Positions 36,261 to 44,786 of a stretch of DNA of 64,000 bases are shown here, piece after piece. The stretch spans positions 40,096 to 104,095 of the forward strand of contig JAKOVX010000136.1 in the NCBI GenBank assembly GCA_029781855.1, given 5' to 3'. Position numbers and translations under genes: made by a program. Origin of the DNA: Acidobacteriota bacterium (lineage in GTDB: Bacteria; Acidobacteriota; Blastocatellia; Pyrinomonadales; Pyrinomonadaceae). Within the stretch, counting starts at the first letter, position 1. Each line of letters starts with the position of its first letter. The notes beneath the pieces were generated by a model. That model worked only from the letters and a program-made list of their open reading frames with translations. It had not been told where the DNA came from and searched no databases.

Positions 36261-38060
36261 ATGAAATCAATCTACAAATTCTTGGTAATTACGTCATTAA
36301 CGCTGTTAATGACCTATCCGCTAAGGGCACAGACCGCGGAGCCAACTCCAACGCCGCCTGTTGCTGATAGCGCGAAAGAAGACGACGTTCGAAAAGAGCT
36401 CGACCAGCTGAAACAAATGGTCAAGGTGCTCGAAGACAGGCTTGCCGCTCAGGAAGCTAGGCAAAACCAGAAGCCGGAGACCAAGACCGTGGACGTCAAC
36501 GACGAGACCACCGCCAAGCTGAAGGAACTGGACCGCCGAGTCATGAAGACGGAACGCGACACCCAGCTTCAACGCATCCGCTTTGGCGGCGACTATCGAT
36601 TCGAGGCCCATTCGATCAGGGCTACCATCCCGGCTCACTATGACGGCATGAGGCTGCAGAGCCTGCTTGTCCGTTCGATGTTCGCGATGAACATCCTCGG
36701 CCGTCCGCCAATGAGCGTCAATGAGATCAACAATACGGTAGCGGCCAACTATGGCAGCTATCAATATTTCACCGGGAACCTGACATTCAGCCAATTAAAG
36801 GAGCAGATGGCCAATTTCCCGCCGGCTTTGCAGCAACAGTTGTTTGGCATGCTGCTGCCGGAAACGTTCGTGCCTGAGTCGCAGGCGAACAACAAGATTC
36901 TTTACACAAATCGTTTCCGTTTCCATATTGACGCTCCGGTTGCCGAGAATATGACATTCAGCGCGAGGCTGAGCATGTACAAGGTGTTCGGTGATTCGAC
37001 CGGCGTTCAGGTTTTCAACGGTCAGCCGACCTCGCTGAACATCGACGGCACGACATCGGGTGTTCCGAATTCGGATCAGTTACGCGTCGAGCGTGCGTAC
37101 TTTTCATGGAAGGACATTGGCGGAACTAAGTTCTTCCTGTCTATAGGACGACGTCCGTCGACAAGTGGGCCGCCGCTCAATTTCCGACAGGACGAACTTC
37201 GCGGCGGTACTCCGACCGGAGCTCTGATCGATTATCAGTTCGACGGCATTACTTTCGGATATAACGTCAGCGACAAGACCGTTCTGCGTTTCTGTTACGG
37301 CCTCGGATATGAGTCGGGTTTCGGAAACGGCGATCTGGTCAAATTGCCGCAGGACAGGCTCAAGGATGTTCATTTCATGGGCCTGAATCTCGATCTCTGG
37401 AGCACGGAGAACATGCTTGTCCAGGCGACCTATGCCCGAGCGTTCAACGTGACGGACGGTTTCAACGGACTTACGGTCCTGCCGAACAACCCGTTGACCG
37501 GAGAAGCGGTCGGAGCCCCGATCGTGATGAGGTTTACGCCTTCGACGACGGTCGGCTCGATCAATCTCGCCGGACTCACCGTTACACGCAAGTTCAAACG
37601 GCTCGACCTGTTCGGCAGCGTGAACTACGTCGGGCTGCAGCCCAATGGCCAGACGACGCCCTTCGGCGGCATGATGTCCGACCCGTTCGAAACGCCGGTG
37701 AACCGGAACGGAGCGATGTTCTACGTCGGAGCCCGTTACGGATTTGGCGAGGAAGAGAGGACGAAACTTGGATTTGAGTTCAATCACGGAACGAAATACT
37801 GGTTCAACTTTGCCCAGGCCGAAGACGACATCATTGCCCCCAAGACCAACACCCGCGGCGAGGTATATGAGACTTATCTAACCCACCGCATTAACAGCCG
37901 CTTTATCATCAAGGGCGACTATATTTATTACAACTACCGTTATTCCGGATCGGGTTGGCACCTTGGTGCTCCGAAGGACCTCACGGCGACACCGATATTG
38001 GGATTCCCGACGTATAGAACTGCACATATGCTGACGGTCAGTACGATCGTGAGGTTCTAG
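36261..38060 (+). CDS. DUF3373-like outer-membrane beta-barrel protein
   Basis: 599 residues. The signal peptide is FLVITSLTLLMTYPLRAQ. A coiled-coil segment follows (ELDQLKQMVKVLEDRLAAQE, about residues 45-80, then KLKELDRRVMKTERDTQ). The rest is beta-rich porin-like sequence: FGGDYRFEAHS, YTNRFRFHIDAPVAENMTF, FFLSIGRRPSTSGPPLNFR, LGFEFNHGTKYWF, with a final strand MLTVSTIVRF ending in Phe. This coiled-coil-plus-barrel plan matches DUF3373-type porins found near multiheme cytochromes in Geobacter and Epsilonproteobacteria. AAGGAGGG precedes the ATG. A conduit role for the adjacent cytochrome is inference from context. Confidence 0.72.
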   Translation: MKSIYKFLVITSLTLLMTYPLRAQTAEPTPTPPVADSAKEDDVRKELDQLKQMVKVLEDRLAAQEARQNQKPETKTVDVNDETTAKLKELDRRVMKTERDTQLQRIRFGGDYRFEAHSIRATIPAHYDGMRLQSLLVRSMFAMNILGRPPMSVNEINNTVAANYGSYQYFTGNLTFSQLKEQMANFPPALQQQLFGMLLPETFVPESQANNKILYTNRFRFHIDAPVAENMTFSARLSMYKVFGDSTGVQVFNGQPTSLNIDGTTSGVPNSDQLRVERAYFSWKDIGGTKFFLSIGRRPSTSGPPLNFRQDELRGGTPTGALIDYQFDGITFGYNVSDKTVLRFCYGLGYESGFGNGDLVKLPQDRLKDVHFMGLNLDLWSTENMLVQATYARAFNVTDGFNGLTVLPNNPLTGEAVGAPIVMRFTPSTTVGSINLAGLTVTRKFKRLDLFGSVNYVGLQPNGQTTPFGGMMSDPFETPVNRNGAMFYVGARYGFGEEERTKLGFEFNHGTKYWFNFAQAEDDIIAPKTNTRGEVYETYLTHRINSRFIIKGDYIYYNYRYSGSGWHLGAPKDLTATPILGFPTYRTAHMLTVSTIVRF

Positions 38061-38069
38061 GAGGAAACG

Positions 38070-39518
38070 ATGAGGAAAAATGCAAGGAAATTGATATTCG
38101 CATTTTGTTCGATCGCGGTCCTCGGTCTTACGACGGCGTTCGCTCAGGAAAAGTCTTACTCGCACACCGACTATTTTGAGCATTACGAGGGAACTAAGAC
38201 TTGCCTGAAATGCCATCAAAAAGAGGCGGAAACCTTTTTCTATTCGCAGCATTACCAGTGGAAAGGGAATGCCCCGAAGATCGTCAACTCGAACGGCCAG
38301 AAGCTGGGCAAGATGAACACGTTCAACGACTTCTGCACAAGTCCGAGAGGCAACTGGATCGGATTCGTCAAGAACTCGCGGGGCGAGGTCATCAGCAAGG
38401 GCTGCTCGGCCTGTCACGCCGGCAAAGGCGTTCTGCCCGGGGAGAAATTCACCCAGGAACAGGCGGAAAATATCGACTGCCTGATGTGTCATGCCAGCGG
38501 TTACCGCCGTGATCTTTTCCAAACAGACAAAGGCGATTTCGAATGGAAGCCGATCCTTTGGAAGAACCAGGAAGGCCTTGATTCGGTCGCCAAGAGGATC
38601 TCCGCCCCTACCCGGGTGATGTGCCTCCGTTGCCACAGTGCTTCGGGCGGGGGTCCTAATTTCAAACGCGGCGACATCGAGTACGTACTCGCTGACCCGA
38701 CGCGTGACGACGACGTCCACATGGCTACCGAGGGAAAGAACATGCAGTGTATCGCATGCCACGCCGGCGAAGACCACCGGGTCGTCGGACGCGGAACGGA
38801 CCTCTCAGGCAGCGACACCTTGAATAAACAGTTGAGCTGTGACAGCACGTCATGCCACGGTACGCCGCCGCATAAACTGGCGGTGCTAAACAAACATGCC
38901 GAAACGGTAAACTGCACCGTCTGCCACATCCCGTCGTTCGCGCGGCACGAGGCAACGGATATGGTCCGCGACTGGTCGAAGCCGTCATACAACGCCGAAA
39001 CGGATAAGTATGCAGCGACCATCACCTTGCAGAAGGATGTCGTTCCGGTGTACGCGTGGTTCAACGGCTACACCCGGGCCCAGTTGCCCGGGCAGCCGGC
39101 AAATCGCCTCTCGGACGGTTCGGTCGGCATAATGATGCCGGAGGGTAACCGTAATGATCTGACGGCCAAGATCTATGCGTTCAAGGTGCATAAGGCACGA
39201 CTTCCGCTGTTGACCGCCAAGGACTGGATGATCCCGATCACCGTCGAGCATTTCTTTGCGAACGGGGAAATTGACCCGGCCGTGAAGAGTGCCGCGAAGG
39301 AGATCTACGGCATCGATAACGCGGCTTTCACCTGGACGGACACGACTCGTTATATGGGCATCTTCCACGGTGTTCAGCCCAAGGAAAAGGCACTGAAATG
39401 TGCCGATTGTCACGGAGCGAACAGCCGAATGGACTGGAAAGCTCTCGGTTACAAAGGGAATCCGATGACGGTGAAGCCGCCTCCGCGCGGAACGACCAGC
39501 AAACCGGCTGCAAATTAG
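38070..39518 (+). CDS. Octaheme c-type cytochrome (tetrathionate-reductase-family-like)
   Basis: 482 residues with a signal peptide (AFCSIAVLGLTTAFAQ). Eight haem motifs are visible: CLKCH (45), CSACH (112), CLMCH (137), CLRCH (185), CIACH (227), an unusual CX4CH (CDSTSCH, 257), CTVCH (282) and CADCH (444). The count, the long gap before the last haem and the FYSQHYQWKG segment recall the octaheme tetrathionate/nitrite reductase family. The lysine-ligated CxxCK haem of Shewanella OTR is absent, so the substrate is open. The ATG lies 10 bp after the porin stop behind AGGAGGAAA. Possible roles are terminal reductase or extracellular electron transfer. Confidence 0.8.
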   Translation: MRKNARKLIFAFCSIAVLGLTTAFAQEKSYSHTDYFEHYEGTKTCLKCHQKEAETFFYSQHYQWKGNAPKIVNSNGQKLGKMNTFNDFCTSPRGNWIGFVKNSRGEVISKGCSACHAGKGVLPGEKFTQEQAENIDCLMCHASGYRRDLFQTDKGDFEWKPILWKNQEGLDSVAKRISAPTRVMCLRCHSASGGGPNFKRGDIEYVLADPTRDDDVHMATEGKNMQCIACHAGEDHRVVGRGTDLSGSDTLNKQLSCDSTSCHGTPPHKLAVLNKHAETVNCTVCHIPSFARHEATDMVRDWSKPSYNAETDKYAATITLQKDVVPVYAWFNGYTRAQLPGQPANRLSDGSVGIMMPEGNRNDLTAKIYAFKVHKARLPLLTAKDWMIPITVEHFFANGEIDPAVKSAAKEIYGIDNAAFTWTDTTRYMGIFHGVQPKEKALKCADCHGANSRMDWKALGYKGNPMTVKPPPRGTTSKPAAN

Positions 39519-39545
39519 GCCCTTTTGCCGTAGTAGGATACGACA

Positions 39546-39575
39546 AGGCGTCGGGTTAACGCTCGACGCCTTTTT
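39546..39575 (+). terminator. Terminator of the cytochrome operon
   Basis: GGCGTCG (39547-39553) and CGACGCC (39564-39570) form a perfect stem with a 10-nt loop, followed by five Ts, about 28 bp after the octaheme cytochrome stop. Confidence 0.88.
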
Positions 39576-39658
39576 CATTTCAGCGAATATTGCCTCGACA
39601 AAAGTAGTGGACTTGTTAGTTCGTCGCCCCGCTTCGATTTCAAAGATCAATGCAAAAT

Positions 39659-40216
39659 TCAAACCCGTAGCGAACCGCGCCAGCCGCGGGCGGCATAATA
39701 CGATTCGGCGCCGTTGTGATACGTGAACACGCGGCCGAATCGGCGGTCGCAGAAGATGGCGCCGCCTAAAGATCTGACATCCGTGGGTGTCTTCACCCAG
39801 CTCGAGGTTTTCAGGTCGAATTCGCCGAGGTTTTGCAGTTCGCGGTACTCGTCTTCGGTTAGAATTTCGATGCCGATCGCAGCGGCCATATCGACGGCAG
39901 TATCTTTCGGCTTGTGTTCCTTTCGCGATTCCCACGCTTCGCGGTCGTAGCACAGGCTCCGGCGTTCCTTCGGGCTTTCGGCCGAACAATCAAAGAAGAT
40001 AAACTCGCCAGTCTTCTTATCAAAACCCACCACATCCGGCTCGCCTCCGGTTCGCTCCATTTCGCCGAGTGTCCAGAGTTTCTCGGGTTTAGCCTCTAGT
40101 TTTGTCTGCACCTTCGCCCATTCGAGGCCTTTGTGGCGTCCCACATTTTTCTCAAAACGCGTCTTTAGTTCTTTAAGTAACTCTTCGCGGTCTGCGGGTA
40201 ATATTTTGTTCTTCAT
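39659..40216 (-). CDS. DUF4256 protein
   Basis: 185 residues. Conserved segments of DUF4256: LLKELKTRFEKNVGRHKGLEWA, LWTLGEMERTGGEPDVVG, FIFFDCSAESPKERRSLCYDREAWE, GIEILTEDEYRELQNLGEFDLKTSSWVKTP and GRVFTYHNGAESYYAARGWRG. The family is widespread among small accessory genes and its function is unknown. No signal peptide. It is the last of three minus-strand genes (hypothetical, SRPBCC, DUF4256). Confidence 0.85.
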   Translation of the reverse strand: MKNKILPADREELLKELKTRFEKNVGRHKGLEWAKVQTKLEAKPEKLWTLGEMERTGGEPDVVGFDKKTGEFIFFDCSAESPKERRSLCYDREAWESRKEHKPKDTAVDMAAAIGIEILTEDEYRELQNLGEFDLKTSSWVKTPTDVRSLGGAIFCDRRFGRVFTYHNGAESYYAARGWRGSLRV

Positions 40217-40231
40217 ACAATTAAATCATCG

Positions 40232-40678
40232 CTATGCGAGTGATCCCGCGAGCACGGCCTCGAGCCGGTCGAGGTTTTGTTCGTTCGCGGTTGAAAGAAA
40301 GTCCCGCATTGACGTTGCGAAAGCGGTATTTTCAAATTTCTGTTCCCAAGTCAAACGCGTCTCACCGGCTTCAGGAACCATGGTTATCGTAAGCGTGTAT
40401 AGCGGCAATACGACGTGATCGATCACGATCCGGGTGTCGGGCTCGATCTCGCGGAAGACGCTCTCGTTCGGATAGTCGCGGCCGTCGGGGCCGTGCATTA
40501 CATAGATCCAACGCCCGCCGGGTTTGAACTCAAACGTCTCGAACGTGTTCGTAAAACCCGCCGGCCCCCACCAATTCGCGAGTTTGACGGGATCCGAGAA
40601 CGCCGCGAAAACGTCTCGCGGTTGCGCGGACAATGTTCGAACGGTGACGAGTGCCGTATCCGGATCAGAAATGGTCAT
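40232..40678 (-). CDS. SRPBCC (AHSA1-like) domain protein
   Basis: 148 residues. START/Bet v1-like AHSA1 domain: VRTLSAQPRDVFAAFSDPVKLANWWGPAGFTNT, then a hydrophobic-pocket beta-sheet and the C-terminal helix DRLEAVLAGSLA. Such proteins bind hydrophobic ligands; the reaction is unknown. It overlaps the upstream gene by 4 bp and lies 15 bp before the DUF4256 gene, so the three probably form an operon. Confidence 0.85.
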   Translation of the reverse strand: MTISDPDTALVTVRTLSAQPRDVFAAFSDPVKLANWWGPAGFTNTFETFEFKPGGRWIYVMHGPDGRDYPNESVFREIEPDTRIVIDHVVLPLYTLTITMVPEAGETRLTWEQKFENTAFATSMRDFLSTANEQNLDRLEAVLAGSLA

Positions 40679-40923
40679 ATTAAAAGCGGTGTCAAAAGCT
40701 CCATAAAATCAGCCGGTATCTCGATTCGCTGAGATTCCGCGTAAGCGAGAAATTCGGGGACCGTCATCGGCGGATACGTTGTTCCGCATTGCTCTTTTCG
40801 GTCTTCTTCGTACGAGTAAACCTTGCCATCGTAAAGCAAATAGCCATGCTCGCCCCATTGGTCCAAGCGTCCCACCGTGAAATGCGGGCAGTCGAGGTAA
40901 TAGATACTTTCGTAGTTTTCCAT
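40675..40923 (-). CDS. Small protein of unknown function
   Basis: 82 residues, not recognised. It has many aromatic residues (ESIYYLDCPHFTVGRL, HGYLLYDGKVYSYEED) and a helical C-terminus (TVPEFLAYAESQRIEIPADFMELL). Its 4-bp overlap with the SRPBCC gene supports it being real. Three 11-bp-spaced TGTCCC repeats lie about 90-130 bp upstream of its start. Confidence 0.6.
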   Translation of the reverse strand: MENYESIYYLDCPHFTVGRLDQWGEHGYLLYDGKVYSYEEDRKEQCGTTYPPMTVPEFLAYAESQRIEIPADFMELLTPLLI

Positions 40924-41009
40924 AACCGCGGGTCAGGTGACGTAAACCATTGTAGATATTATGCTTATTGTTGTAATTTGCTTCAAGAACACCATTTTTC
41001 TCAGAGTCC

Positions 41010-41053
41010 TGTCCCGCTGTTGTCCCACGCTTGTCCCGCTGGCCAGTGGGACA
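41010..41053. repeat. 11-bp phased TGTCCC repeats with terminal palindrome
   Basis: TGTCCC occurs at 41010, 41021 and 41032, exactly 11 bp apart. The third copy pairs with GGGACA (41048-41053) around CTGGCCAG to make a 22-bp palindrome with one mismatched pair. The spacing equals about one helical turn, as in operator arrays. The rest of the 565-bp gap 40924-41488 shows no convincing gene; a short near-repeat of GATGTCGGAATGC occurs near 41275 and 41389. Confidence 0.45.
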
Positions 41054-41488
41054 TGCAAATCATTGTAAACGCGACCGTTATCGTCGCGATGCCGCTAAAA
41101 AAGCCGGTTTTTAAAAAAAATATTCTGCGGGGGACACGTGGCGTAGTTTATCAAAGATCACGGCGGTCAATTAGACTACAGACAGTCGTATCATATATGC
41201 AACGTTGTGCCGCCGTCCAGTCGCAGGCGGCCTTCCGTTCCGCCGAGGTTACAATGCAAAACGTCCGGCGCTCGATGTCGGAATGCGTACGGGGCAATTG
41301 CGATCGGTCATGCTTTACGCTTGTCTCCTTCGGAGACGAACCTTTAGGCCCCGTCGTATTGGCGTGATCGTAAAAAAATCGCCCGCCGATGTCGGAATGC
41401 AAATATTGTGATCGGGGTCAGTCATAATTCTGCGGTCTAGCGGACGCAGGTCAGAACCGGGAGCGGTGGCGGCTGGGTGCCGACTCGG

Positions 41489-41872
41489 CTACATAGCCAT
41501 CGGTTCCCACAGCTCGATCTTGTTGCCGTCGGGGTCCATGATCCAGGCGAATTTACCGTTGTCCTCAGCGTCCGGGCCTTTGAGGATCTCGACGCCGTTT
41601 TGTTTTAGCTGGTCGAGGAGTTCGTCCATGTTATCGACGCGGTAGTTGATCATGAAGGACGACTCGCTCGGGGCGAACCATTTGGAATCGGAGTTGGCCG
41701 TGCTCCACACAGTCAGCCCGCCGTCGACGACCTTATCGTCGGTCCAACGCAGTATCGCACCGCCCCAACTCTCGAGGCTGATGCCGAGATTCTTCTCATA
41801 CCACGCCGCCAGCTCCGAGCCATTGCCCGCACTCTTGAAGAACACCCCGCCGATGCCTGTTACCTTTGCCAT
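41489..41872 (-). CDS. VOC-family (glyoxalase/bleomycin-resistance fold) protein
   Basis: 127 residues. The vicinal-oxygen-chelate fold is suggested by GIGGVFFKSAGNGSELAAWYEKNLGI, FMINYRVDNMDELLDQLKQNGVEI and the terminal strand FAWIMDPDGNKIELWEP, whose Glu is a usual metal ligand. The substrate is unknown. Stand-alone on the minus strand. Confidence 0.87.
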   Translation of the reverse strand: MAKVTGIGGVFFKSAGNGSELAAWYEKNLGISLESWGGAILRWTDDKVVDGGLTVWSTANSDSKWFAPSESSFMINYRVDNMDELLDQLKQNGVEILKGPDAEDNGKFAWIMDPDGNKIELWEPMAM

Positions 41873-41953
41873 AGATCTTTCTCCAGTGTTTATGTATTAG
41901 CTGCCGAAAGGACCGGGAGCACCCGCATTGAACTCTCTAATATGGTGCCGCAA

Positions 41954-42550
41954 TTATGGCGTCGACTTCTTTGGCGGAGCCGGGGGCATTAAATCGTCAA
42001 TCTCGCGAACTGTTCCTGTGCCTACAAAGTCAATGGAGATCTGATCGATCCCGGATTTTTGCAGTTCGTCGATCAACTTTTCAAAATCCTCAACATATAT
42101 CTTCTCTTTGTCGAAATTGGCAATGTCGCTTTCACCGGCTGCAATAGTCACTCGCTTATCAACTTCGTTCTTACCTTCCAGAAAGACGCCCTGATCTTCA
42201 CGAGATTTGAAAATTGAACGAAGTTGTTTAACCAAGTCGCTGACTTCCTGTTTCGGTTCGTTATTCAGCGTGGTTGTTAAGGGGGTTTTGCCGTCCGCTC
42301 CGCCTCCTACGATCTTTATCAGCAAAAACAATGGGTTTGGCTTTTCATTATCAGGTCGAGTTTCGATAAATTGAACGTTCTTTCCCGTTAGACGAGCTTT
42401 CAAATTATCTTTGGTCACTTTAGTGGTTTTCGTTTCAGTCGCTTTCGGTTGAGCATTATTTGAACCGGGCTGGGCCGACGCACAGCCAAAGCCGGGCAAG
42501 ACAATGGCCATCAATAGCGTAAAAATTGTTACAAGGTGATTATTTTTCAT
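41954..42550 (-). CDS. Exported protein with ExbD/TolR-like periplasmic domain (tentative)
   Basis: 198 residues. The signal sequence ends PGFGCASAQ, and the Cys could make it a lipoprotein although the lipobox is not canonical. A Lys/Thr-rich linker follows. The domain from about residue 90 (VTIAAGESDIANFDKEKIYVEDFEKLIDELQKSGIDQISI) resembles the periplasmic fold of ExbD/TolR, where a strand, a lone helix and a further strand alternate in this way. The TolR transmembrane Asp is missing, so it is not a standard energiser. The C-terminus is Pro/Lys-rich. Function unknown. Confidence 0.6.
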   Translation of the reverse strand: MKNNHLVTIFTLLMAIVLPGFGCASAQPGSNNAQPKATETKTTKVTKDNLKARLTGKNVQFIETRPDNEKPNPLFLLIKIVGGGADGKTPLTTTLNNEPKQEVSDLVKQLRSIFKSREDQGVFLEGKNEVDKRVTIAAGESDIANFDKEKIYVEDFEKLIDELQKSGIDQISIDFVGTGTVREIDDLMPPAPPKKSTP

Positions 42551-42589
42551 GATCGTCTGTCTAATTGAGTCGCCGAGAATTGAACCTTC

Positions 42590-42650
42590 GTTTTAGGATG
42601 GTGGTAGATCGCTTCGGTGAAGTAACTCAGTGCCTACCTTAACCTAAAAC
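42590..42650 (+). ncRNA. Candidate small structured RNA before an orphan terminator
   Basis: An 8-bp closing stem (GTTTTAGG 42590-42597 with CCTAAAAC 42643-42650), an inner 5-bp stem (GGTAG 42603-42607 with CTACC 42634-42638) and a small hairpin CTTC/GAAG (42612-42622) nest together. A strong plus-strand terminator begins 7 nt later, yet no plus-strand gene exists here. A short RNA ending in that terminator would explain both. No promoter was identified with confidence. Confidence 0.3.
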
Positions 42651-42656
42651 GGATAG

Positions 42657-42700
42657 CCGTTGATAATACGGCAATATTCCGACATTATCAACGGTTTTTT
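42657..42700 (+). terminator. Orphan plus-strand rho-independent terminator
   Basis: CCGTTGATAAT (42657-42667) pairs perfectly with ATTATCAACGG (42684-42694) and is followed by six Ts on the plus strand. Both neighbouring genes are on the minus strand, where no T-run follows the stem. Confidence 0.7.
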
Positions 42701-42743
42701 GTTTTCAGATCTGCCCCCGATCGACCGTCGGATAACAAATGCT

Positions 42744-43613
42744 CTATTGTTTCGGCGGCTTGGCGTCGAGAAAGTCGTTGATCATCGGCATTATGACGGA
42801 CATGCGATTCATCAGCGTGACGTGCGTCGTATTTGGAATGATCGCAAGCCGCGATTCCGACCGTGGGCTCATGTCGCCGTGAATGTTGCCGCCGCCCTTG
42901 AGCCGGTACATTTCAGTAATGTGCTCCATTCGCACACCGTCGGCGTCGCCGTCGATGAAAAGAATCGGAGCCTTGGTGGCAGCGAATTTGTCCGCGCCGA
43001 AATCCCACGGCCTCATTGCCGCTGCCTTGATGTGAGCGAAAAACTCGGGAAAGCTGCCTTTCACCGGATTCAGCTTCTCACGTTCAGTTTCGGCGGGCGT
43101 GCCTTTCATCATCTCGACATTGAAATTGGGCCAAAAGTCGTTCGCCGACTGGACCCAGCCGTCGCGCCGGATAGGGTGCGAGATGCTGACGACCTTTCGC
43201 ACCTTTTCCGGGTGGCGGATCGCGCACATCATCGCGGCGCCGGCGCCCAGCGAGTAACCGACGATGTCCGCCCGATCGATCTTCAGATAGTCCATCAGAG
43301 CGGCAACGTCGTCGGCAAGGTTTTCGTAGGTAATGTCGCGGTTGATGTCGGCGGTGCGCCCGTGGCCCTGCATCTCGACCGCGATCACCTTGTGCGTTTT
43401 GGCTAGCTCGTTGATCCAGTCTACCCACTCATCAGTGATCGCCATAAAGGCCCCGTGCAGCATCACCACCGGTTCGCCCTGGCCGCGGATCTCGTAATAC
43501 ATTTTGAGCCCGTTGACCGGCGCGTATCCCGTAACCGGTTTTTGTTGAGCCGAAGCGATGCTCATGAAAAACATTATAAGGAAAATTGTGATAGTTAAAG
43601 TTGTTGTCTTCAT
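42744..43613 (-). CDS. Exported alpha/beta hydrolase
   Basis: 289 residues from the ATG at 43613, preceded by GAGGGGA; the frame is open further upstream but that part overlaps the next gene. The signal peptide is TITIFLIMFFMSIASAQQ. The hydrolase fold has HGAFMAITDEW (oxyanion region), the nucleophile elbow VGYSLGAGAAM with Ser, LFIDGDADGV (acid), and a final TTHVTL with the likely catalytic His. Probably a periplasmic esterase or peptidase-like hydrolase; substrate unknown. Confidence 0.85.
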   Translation of the reverse strand: MKTTTLTITIFLIMFFMSIASAQQKPVTGYAPVNGLKMYYEIRGQGEPVVMLHGAFMAITDEWVDWINELAKTHKVIAVEMQGHGRTADINRDITYENLADDVAALMDYLKIDRADIVGYSLGAGAAMMCAIRHPEKVRKVVSISHPIRRDGWVQSANDFWPNFNVEMMKGTPAETEREKLNPVKGSFPEFFAHIKAAAMRPWDFGADKFAATKAPILFIDGDADGVRMEHITEMYRLKGGGNIHGDMSPRSESRLAIIPNTTHVTLMNRMSVIMPMINDFLDAKPPKQ

Positions 43614-43629
43614 ATTTGGTCCCCTCGCA

Positions 43630-44091
43630 TCATTCCGCAATTTCATAGCCGTGTTTATTAGAAGACGACAAGAAATCAGAACGAAATCTCTCGGCGTCGA
43701 AACCACCGAGTTTTTTCCTTTTTTCAACAAGAATGGATGTGGACAGATAGATCAAACCCAACGCATAACTCGGTATGGAATCAAGCGGCAGTTTTAATAG
43801 CTCATCAAAATCCGGTCTGACACTGTAATGGCCAACATTCTCATAAACTTTGGTTCGCAGACCCGTTAGTCTGGAGACACCACCACCGACCTTCTTCTGG
43901 AAGCGAAATGGAAAAGGTGGTCGGCGGTCAGTGCCAAATTGACTCAATTCAAAATCAATCCAAAGATGCTCTATCGTTCCGCCATAATCTAGACTCACTT
44001 CCTTTTCGATGATGCCGAACACGTTGCGGAGCACCTTTGCGATGCCCTCGGTCGCAATGTCGCAGATGTTTGCATTGATATTTACTTCCAT
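43630..44091 (-). CDS. Protein of unknown function
   Basis: 153 residues, not recognised. The N-terminus MEVNINANICDIATEGIAKVLRNVFGII is followed by a beta-rich middle (LWIDFELSQFG, RTKVYENVGHYSV) and a helical C-terminus (PSYALGLIYLSTSILVEKRKKLGGFD). No signal peptide or catalytic motif. It lies 16 bp before the alpha/beta hydrolase start on the same strand. Confidence 0.55.
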   Translation of the reverse strand: MEVNINANICDIATEGIAKVLRNVFGIIEKEVSLDYGGTIEHLWIDFELSQFGTDRRPPFPFRFQKKVGGGVSRLTGLRTKVYENVGHYSVRPDFDELLKLPLDSIPSYALGLIYLSTSILVEKRKKLGGFDAERFRSDFLSSSNKHGYEIAE

Positions 44092-44120
44092 AGTGGTTTA
44101 ATTCTGGACCACATGATCAA

Positions 44121-44720
44121 TCAATTGTCCTCTTTTATCTGAGGTGCACCTGTTTTTACCTCGCCGTCGCGTTTGTAGGTGACGCAGATGATGCCTTTTG
44201 GGGCGATCTGGCTGCTCGTGACTTTGAAGGCAGCGGGAATGGTGCCGTCCTGGAAGAGGCGTTTGCCAGTGCCGAGCGTGACCGGGATTATCATAAGCTC
44301 CATCGCATCGACGAGGTCATGTTTGAACAGCGTCTGAAGCAGATCCGCGCTGCCCATGATGTAGATATCAGGGCCGTCCTGTTGTTTGATCTCGCGTACC
44401 TTTTCGGCGATGTTGCCGCTGAGAAATACGTTTGGCTGCCAATCGCTGGAGTCACGTGTGTTCGAGGCGACGTACTTCGTCGCGGTCATGACATTCGGCC
44501 AGAAGTTCGAATGCGTCGGCCAGTACGATTCCCAACCGTCAAAGGTCTTCCGGCCCAACAGCAGGTCCATCGGCTTCGCCAGCCGCTCCTGCACCACGGC
44601 ACCCGTCACCTCGTCCGCGAACGGGAAAAACCACCCGCCATACTTAAATCCGTCGCCTTCGTCCTCGTTCTGAATCACACCGTCGAGCGTCATGAATTCT
44701 GCTGCAATTATTTTTCTCAT
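44121..44720 (-). CDS. Dihydrofolate-reductase-family (RibD C-terminal-like) protein
   Basis: 199 residues. RibD_C fold: MRKIIAAEFMTLDGVIQ, LLGRKTFDGWESYWP, DIYIMGSADLLQTLFKHDLVDAMELMIIPVTLGTGKRLFQ and a terminal strand ICVTYKRDGEV. These NADPH-binding reductase-like proteins are common accessory genes with unknown substrates; the housekeeping folA or ribD role is unlikely because the flanking domain and context are missing. Confidence 0.87.
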   Translation of the reverse strand: MRKIIAAEFMTLDGVIQNEDEGDGFKYGGWFFPFADEVTGAVVQERLAKPMDLLLGRKTFDGWESYWPTHSNFWPNVMTATKYVASNTRDSSDWQPNVFLSGNIAEKVREIKQQDGPDIYIMGSADLLQTLFKHDLVDAMELMIIPVTLGTGKRLFQDGTIPAAFKVTSSQIAPKGIICVTYKRDGEVKTGAPQIKEDN

Positions 44721-44786
44721 ATTCGTATTTCAGTTGATCAGTTTCGTATCACGGTCACGCATTTCGCGAAAAGTACACCTCTTTGG

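Noticed and set aside
40789..41411. Plus-strand frames through the gap 40924-41488
   Set aside because: They overlap the small minus-strand gene or lack RBS and domain signatures; their composition is that of random frames in this GC range.
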